This document shows positions 35,401 to 45,616 of a DNA stretch of 64,000 nucleotides, piece by piece (positions within the stretch are counted from its first letter, which is position 1; the number at the start of each line of letters is the position of its first letter). The DNA comes from Tomocerus qinae (lineage: Eukaryota > Arthropoda > Collembola > Entomobryomorpha > Tomoceridae). The notes below the pieces were generated by a model. The model searched no databases, was not told where the DNA came from, and saw only the letters and a program-made list of their open reading frames with translations. The stretch covers positions 1,364,001-1,428,000 of the forward strand of contig JAECZT010000006.1 of NCBI GenBank assembly GCA_020055645.1, in the 5' to 3' direction. Both the position numbers and the translations under genes were made by a program.

Positions 35401-37355
35401 TCTTGAGATTTTGGGGTGGGGGTATTTTTCTATCTACCACCATACGAAAGAGAGCATGTTACTTGATGTCGCTACGGTCATAATTTACTTTAGTTCACTT
35501 GGGAAAATTTTTCCGATGCATCAACATACATATCACACTTTCCATACAAAAATCACAAAATTCAAAATATCTTGAGATTTTGGGGTGGGGGTATTTTTCT
35601 ATCTAGCACCATACGAAAGAGAGCATGTTACTTGATGTCGCTACGGTCATAATTTACTTTAGTTCACTTGGGAAAATTTCTCCGATGCATCAACATACAT
35701 ATCACACTTCCATACAAAAATCACAAAATTCAAAATATCTTGAGATTTTAGGGTGGGGGTATTTTTCTATCTAGCACCATACGAAAGAGAGCATGTTACT
35801 TGATGTCGCTACGGTCATAATTTACTTTAGTTCACTTGGGAAAATTTTTCCGATGCATCAACATACATATCACACTTCCATACAAAAATCACAAAATTCA
35901 AAATATCTTGAGATTTTGGGGTGGGGGTATTTTTCTATCTAGCACCATACGAAAGAGAGCATGTTACTTGATGTCGCTACGGTCATAATTTACTTAAGTT
36001 CACTTGGGAAAATTTTTCCGATGCATCAACATACATATCACACTTCCATACAAAAATCACAAAATTCAAAATATCTTGAGATTTTAGAGTAGGGGTATTT
36101 TTCTATCTAGCACCATACGAAAGAGAGCATGTTACTTGATGTCGCTACGGTCATAATTTACTTTAGTTCACTTGGGAAAATTTCTCCGATGCATCAACAT
36201 ACATATCACACTTCCATACAAAAATCACAAAATTCAAAATATCTTGAGATTTTAGGGTAGGAGTATTTTTCTATCTAGCACCATACGAAAGAGAGCATGT
36301 TACTTGATGTCGCTACGGTCATAATTTACTTTAGTTCACTTGGGAAAATTTTTCCGATGCATCAACATACATATCACACTTCCATACAAAAATCACAAAA
36401 TCCAAAATATCTTGAGATTTTAGAGAAGGGGTATTTTTCTATCTAGCACCATACGAAAGAGAGCATGTTACTTGATGTCTCTACGGTCATAATTTACTTT
36501 AGTTCACTTGGGAAATTTTTTCCGATGCATCAACATACATATATCACTTCCATACAAAAATCACAAAATTGAAAATATCTTGAGATATGTGGTGGGGGTA
36601 TTTTTCTATCTAGCACCATACGAAAGAGAGCATGTTACTTGATGTCGCTACGGTCATAATTTATATCACTTCCTTACAAAAATCACAAAATTGAAAATAT
36701 CTTGAGATATGTGGTAGGGGTATTTTTCTATCTAGCACCATACGAAAGAGAGCATGTTACTTGATGTCGCTACGGTCATAATTTACTTTAGTTCACTTGG
36801 GAAAATTTTTCCGATGCATCAACATACATATCACACTTCCATACAAAAATCACAAAATTCAAAATATCTTGAGATTTTGGGGTGGGGGTATTTTCTATCT
36901 AGCACCATACGAAAGAGAGCATGTTACTTGATGTCGCTACGGTCATAATTTGCCTTAAGTTCACTTGGGAAAATTTTTTCCGATGCATCAACATACATAT
37001 CACACTTCCATACAAAAATCACAAAATTCAAAATATCTTGAGATTTTAGAGTAGGGGTATTTTTCTATCTAGCACCATACGAAGAGCATGTTACTTGATG
37101 TCGCTACGGTCATAATTTACTTTAGTTCACTTGGGAAAATTTTTCCGATGCATCAACATACATATCACACTTCCATACAAAAATCACAAAATTCAAAATA
37201 TCTTGAGATTTTGGGGTGGCGGTATTTTTCTATCTAGCACCATACGAAAGAGAGCATGTTACTTGATGTCTCTACGGTCATAATTTATATCACTTCCTTA
37301 CAAAAATCACAAAATTGAAAATATCTTGAGATTTTGGGGTGGGGGTATTTTTCTA

Positions 37356-37455
37356 NNNNNNNNNNNNNNNNNNNNNNNNNNNNNNNNNNNNNNNNNNNNN
37401 NNNNNNNNNNNNNNNNNNNNNNNNNNNNNNNNNNNNNNNNNNNNNNNNNNNNNNN
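37356..37455. other. Assembly gap of 100 N
   Basis: Exactly 100 N follow a truncated satellite monomer, and unrelated sequence follows. This is a conventional scaffold gap of unknown true size, so the satellite array is open-ended on this side. Confidence 0.99.
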
Positions 37456-37590
37456 GTTAGGTCCGTCCGTTAGGTTCCGGTCCGGTAAGAGTCCGAGTCC
37501 GTTAAGAGTCCGTCCGGGTAGGGGGTCGCGTCCGTTAAGAGTCTGTCTGATAAGAAGTCCGTCCTATAAAAGTCCGACAAAGATCCGTTA
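37456..37590. repeat. Short GTCCGTTAAGA-type degenerate tandem repeat
   Basis: Irregular copies of GTCCGTTAAGAGTCCGTCC with a period of about 18-25 bp begin immediately after the gap and fade by 37590. The true left edge is hidden in the gap. Confidence 0.65.
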
Positions 37591-37689
37591 CTCACCACTA
37601 TCCCCAATTCAAACGTTACCAAACTATGAAAACCTTATGCCAATGCAAAACCTTCTATCATTCCCACTTCAGACTGGATGTCAGGGCAT

Positions 37690-38046
37690 GGATGCAGATG
37701 AAGTTTTCCCGGGTAAGTGGACAGGTAGAGGTGGTCCAATTTTATGACCCCCGCTTTCCCTTGATTTGAGCCCTATGGACTTTTCAGAATTGGGTTTAAT
37801 GAAAGATAGAACGTATGCCGAAGGCTACGGTTCAACTAGAAGAAATACCTGAGATTTTGTCGTTTTTAATTTTTTCGCGACCTACTAGTCGGTTTTTGTG
37901 TTTCAATGATGTTCAAAATTTTAATTCTGACTAAAAAACGCATGCTCTTTCAGATGCTACTATTTTAGTCTCAATAAAGTTACCTATTCCAGAATTATTA
38001 AGAGTAAAAGTTAAAATTACGGTTCATTCTGGACCACCCTGTACAT
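37690..38046 (+). pseudogene. C-terminal fragment of a mariner/Tc1-like DDE transposase plus its 3' end
   Basis: One frame reads DADEVFPGKWTGRGGPIL, stop, PPLSLDLSPMDFSELGLMKD and then RTYAEG. This matches the RWIGRGGP-WPPRSPDLTPLDFFLWG block around the third acidic residue of mariner-like DDE transposases; the stop at about 37744 is at the position of the conserved Trp. The N-terminal two thirds are missing, probably cut off by the gap or truncated. About 170 bp downstream the sequence GGTTCATTCTGGACCACCCT ends in a form typical of the terminal repeat of such elements (38021-38046). It cannot be active. Confidence 0.65.
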
Positions 38047-38650
38047 GTTGTACAGTAAATCGGACCAGTAGTTATGTCAAAAATACACACTCAGATGCAT
38101 TCGATTAGCACACACTTTACTAAAGGGAAGAGTTTACTTATGTATGACGTAAGCCGGAGGACACTGCATCGCAGCATAAAGCATTACAGCATTATGAACA
38201 TACCACATTTATGAGGATACAAGGGAGAGCCGGAGGCGATATGCAAATCAGTTGACAAAGCTACGGGCAAACTGTTAGCTATTGAGGTTGATGAGTCATT
38301 CTGTAGCGGACCTTCGGACTTGGAACTTATCTCCTGTGGAAATAGCGCGAAAGACAATAGGGACAGACAATTACATACAGCCAATAAGTTATAATAAATA
38401 ATACAGAATTTTTTCTCTCTCATAACAAAGTGCATTACCTAACATTATTTCCTTACGCATAATATACGGCCAGAAATAGTGATAGAAATAGGAAGCAAAG
38501 AACCTGAGCTTAAGTGAACGAGTAAGGCAAAGGGAAAAGCTTCTCGCAATTTACATTGAATACAGTTCAAATTTAAATCTCAGTTGCTAAAGTCCGGGTT
38601 CATAGTTACGGACAGATTTTCCGACTATCATATTCCCATTTAAATTACAC
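38047..38650. other. No gene seen
   Basis: AT-rich sequence. A minus-strand 83-codon frame (38184-38435) has no recognisable domain and is not called. Confidence 0.45.
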
Positions 38651-38651
38651 A

Positions 38652-38944
38652 AACTTTTTTTAGGAGAAACCCTAAGGATCTGAGACCATTGGTCCTACAC
38701 CCATACATTAAATGTAAAAAAGATTCGTCGTAACCTATTCTATGCAAGATATAAAAAAATTTCACATTTTTGTCTTCTACTTCAAGATATAAGGTTTAAA
38801 GATGATATCTTGAAGTAGAAGACAAAAATGGGAATTTTTTTTATATCTTGCATAGAATAGGTTTCGACGAATCTTTTTTACATTTAATGTATGGGTGTGT
38901 AGGACCAATGGTCTCAGATCCTTTGGGATTCTCCTAAAAAAAGT
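38652..38944. repeat. Foldback palindrome with about 142-bp arms
   Basis: The left arm (about 38652-38794) and right arm (about 38803-38944) are near-perfect reverse complements. They share blocks such as GATCTGAGACCATTGGTCCT and GTCTTCTACTTCAAGATAT, with a loop of about 10 bp. The structure would form a long hairpin if transcribed. It is likely a miniature inverted-repeat element. A target duplication is not obvious. Confidence 0.85.
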
Positions 38945-39134
38945 ACGAATTTCGTATGAAATCGAGATCCCATTTACCCTCCATGCAAATTTTGCTAGTT
39001 ATCTAGCAACATCCCCACTTGTGATTGAGACAGGTAAAGGGTTTCAAAAACTATTATACCCTGACCTTAAATGTCAAAATTATGAACATATTTTCAATTT
39101 CACTCCGTATTTTGCAGTATTCCTCAAGGATATT
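38945..39134. other. No gene seen
   Basis: A short open frame (to 39137) starts inside the palindrome's right arm and is not supported by any motif. Confidence 0.4.
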
Positions 39135-39420
39135 TAGATAGATAGGTAGATAGATAGATAGATATTTATTCAAAGTTCCCTTCGAGCCATTGGCCCATGG
39201 AACAGTGTACAATAGTTCAGAACATATACAAGTATTTCATATAAAATACATTATCCCATATGCCGACAAACTGATAGTTTTGAAGAAAAATTTCTGATGC
39301 ACTCAATTTCCTCTACTACCCGCGTAACGAAGGCTTGGCGTCCTTCTCTGTTTAGGTACACGGCCCATCAGGACTTATCCCCTTTTGAGATAAGAAAATT
39401 ACAATTCAGACATATATTCA
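39135..39420 (-). mobile_element. 3' end of a minus-strand non-LTR element with a GATA/TATC tail
   Basis: On the minus strand the sequence ends in TTTGAATAAATATCTATC followed by about seven TATC units (plus strand 39135-39162). A polyadenylation-like AATAAA and a tandem short-repeat tail are typical of CR1/L2-like 3' ends. Upstream a short frame reads WAVYLNREGRQAFVTRVVEE, compatible with an extreme C-terminus, but too short to classify. Confidence 0.45.
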
Positions 39421-39440
39421 GACACAAGTATAACAATATT

Positions 39441-39910
39441 TCATCCAATAGTAATAGCAGAAACTGAAGGCAAAGGCAACTTCCACACTTTGAGGGCTGT
39501 TTCATAGGCCTTTAAAGATAAAATTCTTAGCGCAATCGCTTTGGCTATATCACGCTTTGTCCAGTTGACCCTAGATTGACCAGCAAGCTTCTATCGGTGA
39601 AAATATCTGCAATATAAATATAATGCGATGTAATATATAATATATATCTATTGATAATTAATCATTATACTAGTAAATGCCTAAAATTTTAATGGCACAC
39701 GTTACCTTTTGTGACTTCGTCATTGACCAGTTATGGGATTGGGCAGCAGCAATTTATTGTTTCAGTTTCATTTATCTTTCTCTCAGAAACTTTTAGCAAA
39801 TATTTGAAATTAGAGATGCTTTCCCTTAGATCTTGTATAGTTGAATGTAGAGCTCGTTCTTCCTTTTCTTCCTTCTTCCTTTTCTTCCTTTTGTTGCAGT
39901 TGCAAATCAT
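39441..39910 (-). pseudogene. P-element/THAP9-like transposase fragment (two decayed exons)
   Basis: Two minus-strand pieces are in a plausible order. The upstream piece (about 39905-39731) encodes a heptad-like ALHSTIQDLRESISNFKYLL segment, as in the coiled-coil region after the THAP domain, and ends in a stop. The downstream piece (39590-39441) follows an AG acceptor-like site. It reads KLAGQSRVNWTKRDIAKAIA, then LRILSLKAYETALKVWKLPL and PSVSAI, which matches the W-x-x-x-DI-x-x-AI-x-LR...AY...LPLPS block at the start of the catalytic part of P-element and THAP9-type transposases. No DNA-binding THAP domain and no catalytic residues are present. Family assignment is from memory of the motif and needs a profile search. 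Confidence 0.45.
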
Positions 39911-40018
39911 CCTCCTCTGGAAAGATAGAAAGGAAATAACTTTACATTACAATTACCGTCTTTCCATATTACCGCATTCTAACGCAACGGCACTGTACTT
40001 GATGAATATTTAAATTTA

Positions 40019-40093
40019 TTTTGGTGGGAACAGTGTCTCGGATGTACTTTATCCGAGACGGTAGTAGAAGGGTACAAGTTGTTCCCCACCAAA
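40019..40093. repeat. Nested hairpin sequence
   Basis: TTGGTGGGAACA and TGTTCCCCACCAA pair as an outer stem; inside them GTCTCGGAT and ATCCGAGAC pair perfectly around a 7-base loop. It is an isolated cruciform-forming sequence, perhaps the remnant of a small inverted-repeat element. Confidence 0.6.
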
Positions 40094-40329
40094 GATGTAG
40101 TTCAAACTAACCCAGCTAGAGCCTGATTGACTGTACTAGTAAGAAAGGTGGTGTGGTTATAATACATAATATACTATCATCTATACTTGAGCATGATGAA
40201 GAACTATCACCGAAGACGGCTTCTTTTATGTTGGATACAGTCAGCCAAGGAGCATGGACGTTGCCATAGTATAGTACCGTCCAAGCTCCTTGCAGTCAGC
40301 TAAAATATATTAATGAAATTTGTATATAC

Positions 40330-40420
40330 ACTAGCCGGTCACAAGGCCCAGGCCCTGTTATAAATAAAGCTAGTGTGTATTCCGGGGCAATATTGTAAGA
40401 AGGATAGAATGTATTTCAGA
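40330..40420 (+). mobile_element. Short 3'-end-like fragment of a dispersed element
   Basis: The block CTAGCCGGTCACAAGGCCCA through AATAAAGCTAGTGTGTATTC to CGGGGCAATATTGTA is shared, with few differences, by the reverse strand at about 59985-60105. The AATAAA and the abrupt end after ATTGTA suggest a retrotransposon 3' terminus, but no protein segment is attached to prove it. Confidence 0.5.
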
Positions 40421-41365
40421 AACTTCTTCCCCTCACCCACCTGGTGCGTGAGGAGAAGCAGTTTATTTGCTTAGTCGGATAAAACAGAATAACACTTGGC
40501 AGCATTGTAAGTTGTAGGTAAACATCCCATCTAATGCAAAAGATGGAAAATCCAACCCCATCCATCCCATCATCATCATCAAACACCCAAGAAAAGATCA
40601 ACATCCTAACCAGCCCATCACCAACATCCAAATAAGCTAACGTTAAGCCCATCACCAATATCCAAATAAAGTAATCCATCTAATACAGCCAATCACCAGT
40701 TTCCAAATAAAGTAAACCACCCAATACAGCCATCGACAACACATCCCTTCCAGCCCAACCAAACACCTGGATGGGGATGTTGGGTAAAATGGATGGGATG
40801 CTTACATCTATACTTGGCAGTATGGATAATGATGAGTCAGAGTAACGTAGAAGTAACTTTATACCCCAAGTCAAAAATGTGACCCTAATGGGTGACCAGA
40901 GTAAGTGCCGATGATCTCAATACAATTCCAACACAAAAATATTGACCCTTGGTCGTAATAAGGTGAAGTTTTAGAAAAACTTTTACCTCCGGGTTTGGAA
41001 TAACTAATTACATATACTACCATTAATGTATGGTGTCAATGGAAGAACAATGTCAACTTCCATGATATTCATGACTATGACCAACGAAAATAGTGTAAGC
41101 ATGAAATCCTATTTGATGCTTGTATACACCTAATTCACCAATATCCCAATAAGCAAACTGTCATGATTTCATTATGTATGCTAATCTTAAACCACACAAC
41201 CCAGAATGTAAAACACTGCATAATGTCACCCTGTATGCAGCGAACCAAAGAAACTTTAGTTATACCCGCGAGCCATATGGTAATGAAAACACCTCGACGA
41301 GAAAAGTGAAGGGAAGCCATCGAACGGAGAGGAAGCGAGCGGAGGCGATTTTTCCAGAAAGAAAC
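40421..41365. other. No gene seen; weak direct repeats
   Basis: At about 40605-40715 CATCCAAATAAAGTAA-like blocks repeat imperfectly. Short minus-strand frames across this region (61-87 codons) have no recognised domain. Confidence 0.4.
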
Positions 41366-41600
41366 TGGGGACTCCTAATTTAGCCTTCTTACGAAGAGGA
41401 CTCCTAATTTAGCCTTCTTACGAAGAGGACTCCTAATTTAGCCTTCTTACGAAGAGGACTCCTAATTTAGCCTTCTTACGAAGAGGACTCCTAATTTAGC
41501 CTTCTTACGAAGAGGACTCCTAATTTAGCCTTCTTACGAGGAGGACTCGAATTTTAGCCTTCTTACGAAGAGGACTCCCATTTTGGCCTTCTTGAGGAGG
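41366..41600. repeat. 29-bp tandem repeat, about eight copies
   Basis: Units of GGACTCCTAATTTAGCCTTC plus TTACGAAGA recur every 29 bp; successive ACTCC motifs lie at 41371 and 41400. The first six are almost identical and the last two are diverged. It is a recent, small minisatellite. Confidence 0.9.
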
Positions 41601-42446
41601 AGACGAAACTCTAGAGAAGGAGCCGACGAGAGCAAACAAAAGAAACTTCCATTTTCCACAAGAAAAGAAAATTACCCAAAAACTGCCCATCGACTCATTT
41701 TCGGTTTTGTTTTGATTGTATTCCCATTCTAAGCGATCTACAAGTTTCCTCGAGTCATCCAACTTAACCCTTTACCATTGCGCAGATCAAGTACAACTCT
41801 TGTAGTCGAGAGATCTATTCGATTCCCATCCTTACTTGTGTACAACTCCCAACTGTTTCCCTCGTTTCGTGCTCTATATACATTATGGTTATATGATAGC
41901 TACATCAGACATTTTGTTATAAGTAACCGAATTGTAAATGTGAAATAATTTCCCAGTTACGTTGGGATTCTCCCAATTTGTGAACATTCAATAATTGCTG
42001 TCATAGTGTTTTTATGCCACCAAGTTATTTCCGGGCTTTTCACTATGCTTCTTTGAACTACATTAATTCATTTAATAAATCTAATTTCTTCTCCCTTTGC
42101 AAAAACAATTAAAGTTGTGTAGTGACTTTTGACCATTCCATCTAACCATCTAAACATATTCAGAGTATCATCCATTGTGTGAACACAGACACACACCCCA
42201 TGTACGGACAGAGACACTCATCTTCCACCAACAATCATCATCCTCAACCCATACATACTACAACTTCCGCTGTTATCATTTTCTGTGTGACATACACACA
42301 CACATTCCGTAAAGACATTCAACATATTATTATTTTCTGTGTGACAATAGGATCACATTAAAGAAATATTCTATACTCATTTGTTAAGGGCTACTTATAC
42401 TCTTCCTATTTCTATCATCATCACGATTTGTGATGTCGTATTTGAC
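41601..42446. other. No gene seen
   Basis: Unique AT-rich sequence. Short frames (41520-41762 minus, 42179-42361 plus) show no domain. CACA-rich stretches are present near 42190 and 42290. Confidence 0.4.
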
Positions 42447-42700
42447 AGGTTGGATTGGACATAACGGTGCGCAAATTTCTAAATCCCACAGCACCACTAT
42501 ATCTCGCAATATTTAGACGTGACCCCCCCAATGTTTCAGCGGATCTTTATCGGACATTAAAATTGGTCATTATGTTTATTTCATTTAGGTTAGGTTAGGT
42601 TAGGAGGTGGGGATGGTGGAAACGGGACCTAAAGGTCATGTCCGATAAAGATCCGATGAAGCATTGGGGGGTCGCGTCTAAATATTAGTCACCTGCGAAA
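42447..42700. mobile_element. Degenerate palindromic miniature element, family of 59436-59700
   Basis: Inverted arms share ATATTTAGACG, CCCCCCAATG and GGATCTTTATCGGACAT (about 42511-42556) with their complements at about 42637-42690. The left end GGTTGGATTGGACATAACGG resembles the terminal repeat of the better preserved copy at 59436. The right end is decayed. Confidence 0.6.
42585..42604 (+). repeat. (TTAGG)4 run
   Basis: Four perfect TTAGG units sit inside the palindromic element. TTAGG is the common arthropod telomere unit, but four copies in an interstitial, transposon-internal position do not indicate a telomere. Confidence 0.8.
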
Positions 42701-43485
42701 ATTAGAAAAACTGGGAAATGTATGGAAATCAAAAGGTGTTATATTTGAAGTCATAATTTTATGATAATAAATCTCTTTAACACAGGTGGCACATTCGAAT
42801 GGAAACATACACATTTGAAATTAAAAAAAATAGTTTACCACTTCATCCTGCTCTGAATATTTTCAATTTAAGAATGGACTTAGCTTTTCTATTTAAGACG
42901 TAAAACATTTTTAACCTCCTATTTAGCTTAAAACCATTTGCGAATTGAAAAACATATAGTTTCAATATGTGAATAGCCAAATTTTAAACTTTCCTGTGTA
43001 TAAAATAAGATCACGGCAGGGTATATTAAATTGAAAGAAAGTGTTTCAACTACCACGTCGCACAACACAGACTTTCATAATTTTATCACCGCGCAAGCGT
43101 GTATGAATAAAACCAAGTTCCATCTGGATGGAATTTAGCATCTTTAGCAAATAAACCAAATATATATAAACTATATAAACAATCTATATGAAACGTTAAG
43201 AAAACTACAGTCAAAATCATATGACATGGCTAAAATATTTAAATGCTCATAAGATGGGGTTGTAGTCACTGGTTGTAGTCACTGTATGTAAATATATTGC
43301 AGTTCAGTTTAAAAGATTGCGGAATAGGTCTCCGCTCATGACTCCCTCCAATCACAAGAACGAACATTTACGTTAAAGACAATGCTGTATATAGATTATT
43401 TATAGTATAGTTTTTAAATATATGGCGTACATACAAACATCCGTATACACAAACATACAACATACAATTTGGATTACGTTTATAT
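42701..43485. other. No gene seen
   Basis: AT-rich unique sequence with no open frame of interest. A short direct repeat GGTTGTAGTCACTG occurs at about 43258-43284. Confidence 0.4.
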
Positions 43486-43493
43486 TATAGACA

Positions 43494-43962
43494 TAGGGTG
43501 ACCATTGTTTGACGAAAGGAAAACGGGACCCTGCGAATATTTTCCTGAAGCGTGTTGATTTTATAACACTTTTGCCCAAAATTCAAAAAATGACATAATT
43601 TCGGTATAATTTTAAGTTATTTTTGCGGAAAATAAACAAAATAAACAATTATAATCGCGCGAAGCGCGTTAATTTTAACCTGATTTTCCGAAAATAGACA
43701 AAAATCTTATAATTGCGCTAAGCTGGTTAATTTTAAGTATTTTTTGCCAAAAATGGCCTACAATTTTCTCATATTCGCATGATGAGCGTTGATTTTCATA
43801 AGGTCTTTTCCCATAAAATGGCGTAAAGTTCCCAAACAATTGTACGAACCATGAAAATGTTAGGTCCTTTTGCTGAGTAAACCCAATAGTAGATTGCTCA
43901 AGTTGTACCATTAATCGAAAAAAGGGACGATCCCGTTAAAACCGGGACGGATGGTCAGCCTA
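43494..43962. mobile_element. hAT-type non-autonomous element, 469 bp, with 8-bp target duplication
   Basis: The element starts TAGGGTGACCAT and its right end reversed reads TAGGCTGACCAT. It is flanked by TATAGACA at 43486-43493 and 43963-43970. An 8-bp duplication with short terminal repeats is characteristic of the hAT superfamily. The interior repeats a loose block containing GCGCGAAGCGCGTTAATTTT. No transposase is encoded; a minus-strand 78-codon frame inside is not meaningful. Confidence 0.9.
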
Positions 43963-43970
43963 TATAGACA

Positions 43971-44839
43971 TGATTTATTCACAATTTCTCTTGAGAGAGA
44001 TCATTTTTCTTACAAGTTGTATTTGCTTTTATAAATATTTTTACCTAAAATACGCCTCACTAAAGCTGCTTTTGAACGCTTTTCTACTCGAAGTGTCCTT
44101 GAGGAAGTAGAAATATTCTCCTTGTCTGCATCTTTTGAATTTTGAAATGAAAATACACATATATATAGCGTATAGCAACCTCCGCCTCCCTTAAAATTTC
44201 AATGGAAGGCCAAGGTATTTTCCTTGCAAATCTTCCCCGTAGTTGCTGATTGTAAAATGCTTTGAACAAATTCGTGATGTAGAAGCATTAAATTTTTCTC
44301 CCCTTTTACACTTTACTTTCCACTTGGCCAACGGTTTTTGATTTTGGAAATCTGTGGAACGGCACAAACACTTCCTGTCATTTTTATGTAAATCTACAAC
44401 TCATTTAAATAAATGCAATGAATTTTTTAGTAAATAAATGTGTACTAAAATTAATGGTGCAAGTACAGACATTATGTAAACTAAATGTTGCAGTCCTTCC
44501 GCTCACGTCATGAGCTTAATCTTTTTTCCCGCCAAAGAAGTGTATGCTAATCGAATGTACCTTACTGTACAAAACTGTGATCTAATGCCTTGGCATTGGA
44601 GTACATTATTGAAAACACTCAGGCCTCGACTTCTACTTTACTCCTCCGTCCTCCCTCCACTACACAAATTACCACTTGATTCATTGACCCCATACCCCAC
44701 ATAAGCGAGACTTCAGTGAACTTCTTAAAGAAATTCATTCTGAAATCGGCACTAACAATCTACAAATACGACACATTCATGCAATATTGTATTACAACCT
44801 GTAGCCTTAATCTTTGCTTTTACTGTTGATGGAGAAATG
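43971..44839. other. No gene seen
   Basis: Short frames on both strands (44084-44269 minus, 44510-44704 plus) carry no recognised motif. No repeats were identified. Confidence 0.4.
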
Positions 44840-45290
44840 CCGCTTTTATTGAAAAAGTGTTGAAATATTAGAAATGGTTGCAAAACAGACCAAAATAAAT
44901 CTGCTAGCTTTTCAAACATGAATTTCTGCTTTTAAATAACAAGCATTAATAGAGTATTAATTGCCAAATTATTGGTTAACATATTTTACCTTCAAATTGT
45001 CAATTTTATTCTGCTTGTCATGTCTGTCTTGTCTAGATAATCTTGTGGTAATAATGGTAATAATTAAATCATTCGTGGGTTTCTAAATAAGAACTTTTTC
45101 AATAGTAAAGACAATAATACGATTTTTTATTTATTAAAACTGCTTCCAGCTGCAAAAAACGAGGGTGCTAAAGATTAAATTGAAAATTTAAATGTGTTTT
45201 TGTTTAACAAAGCATGACGATTTCATTTAGTAGACAATAATATTACTACATTATTGTACACAGTCGTTTTACCTTTAATTTTATCTTTCT
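44840..45290. repeat. Dispersed repeat X, copy 1 (carries the empty site of the 49974 element)
   Basis: Long diverged similarity with 49550-49973 and 50609-50650, including AATGCCGCTTTTATTGAAA, CAAATTATTGGTTAACATAT and AGATTAAATTGAAAATTTAA. At 45221-45235 the sequence TTTCATTTAGTAGAC is uninterrupted, whereas the other copy is interrupted after the matching TA. Confidence 0.7.
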
Positions 45291-45299
45291 ACTAGTAGC

Positions 45300-45490
45300 C
45301 CCAGCATGAGTGACTCGATTTCGAAAGATAGGCATCCAGCATAATCATGTGTATTGGATTATTTCGAAATACTTTTAACCCGTGGCGGGCTCATTGTTAT
45401 CCGTTTGCGCATTGCAACAAAAAGCCGCAAAGTCCAAGAGACATGGATACATAGAGCATAAGAATAAATATTTTTATTATATACTGATTT
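45300..45490. repeat. Dispersed repeat W, copy 1
   Basis: Shares CGCATTGCAACAAAAAGCCGC and AATAAATATTTTTATTATAT-type sequence, with substitutions, with 47280-47500. No coding capacity; unclassified. Confidence 0.5.
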
Positions 45491-45616
45491 TTAATTTCTT
45501 TTAATTTTGATAATCAGTATTGATTTTTTTGACTTTGAAACTTTTGATAATTTTTATTTTAGCTATGATCAATGTTGATCTATAATTTGACATACTGTTC
45601 ACTTAATAATCAAATA

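Larger units (their letters stand above)
19313..37355 (+). repeat. 168-bp satellite array, main block (about 100 monomers) with higher-order structure
   Basis: This is the same monomer family as at 14.5 kb, in the same orientation, running without break except for five 210-bp palindromic inserts. Distinct monomer classes recur in the same order. Examples are units with TTTTGGGGTGGCTTTTTTTT, units with TTTTAGAGAAGGGG, units with GATGCTTCAAC, and units with GGCCATAATTAAC. Stretches are duplicated: 20127-20612 recurs at 21304 (offset 1177, about seven monomers). About 22.6-27.6 kb recurs at about 30.3-35.6 kb (offset 7.7-8.05 kb). The monomer contains near-palindromes GGAAAATTTTTCC and GATGCATC. 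No CENP-B box-like CGGG motif was found. The block ends at an assembly gap. Confidence 0.97.

Noticed and set aside
14495-37355. CRISPR array
   Set aside because: Repeats are 168 bp, directly abutting, with no short repeat/unique spacer alternation, and the DNA is eukaryotic.
42585-42604. Interstitial telomere from the TTAGG run
   Set aside because: Only four units, located inside a palindromic miniature element.
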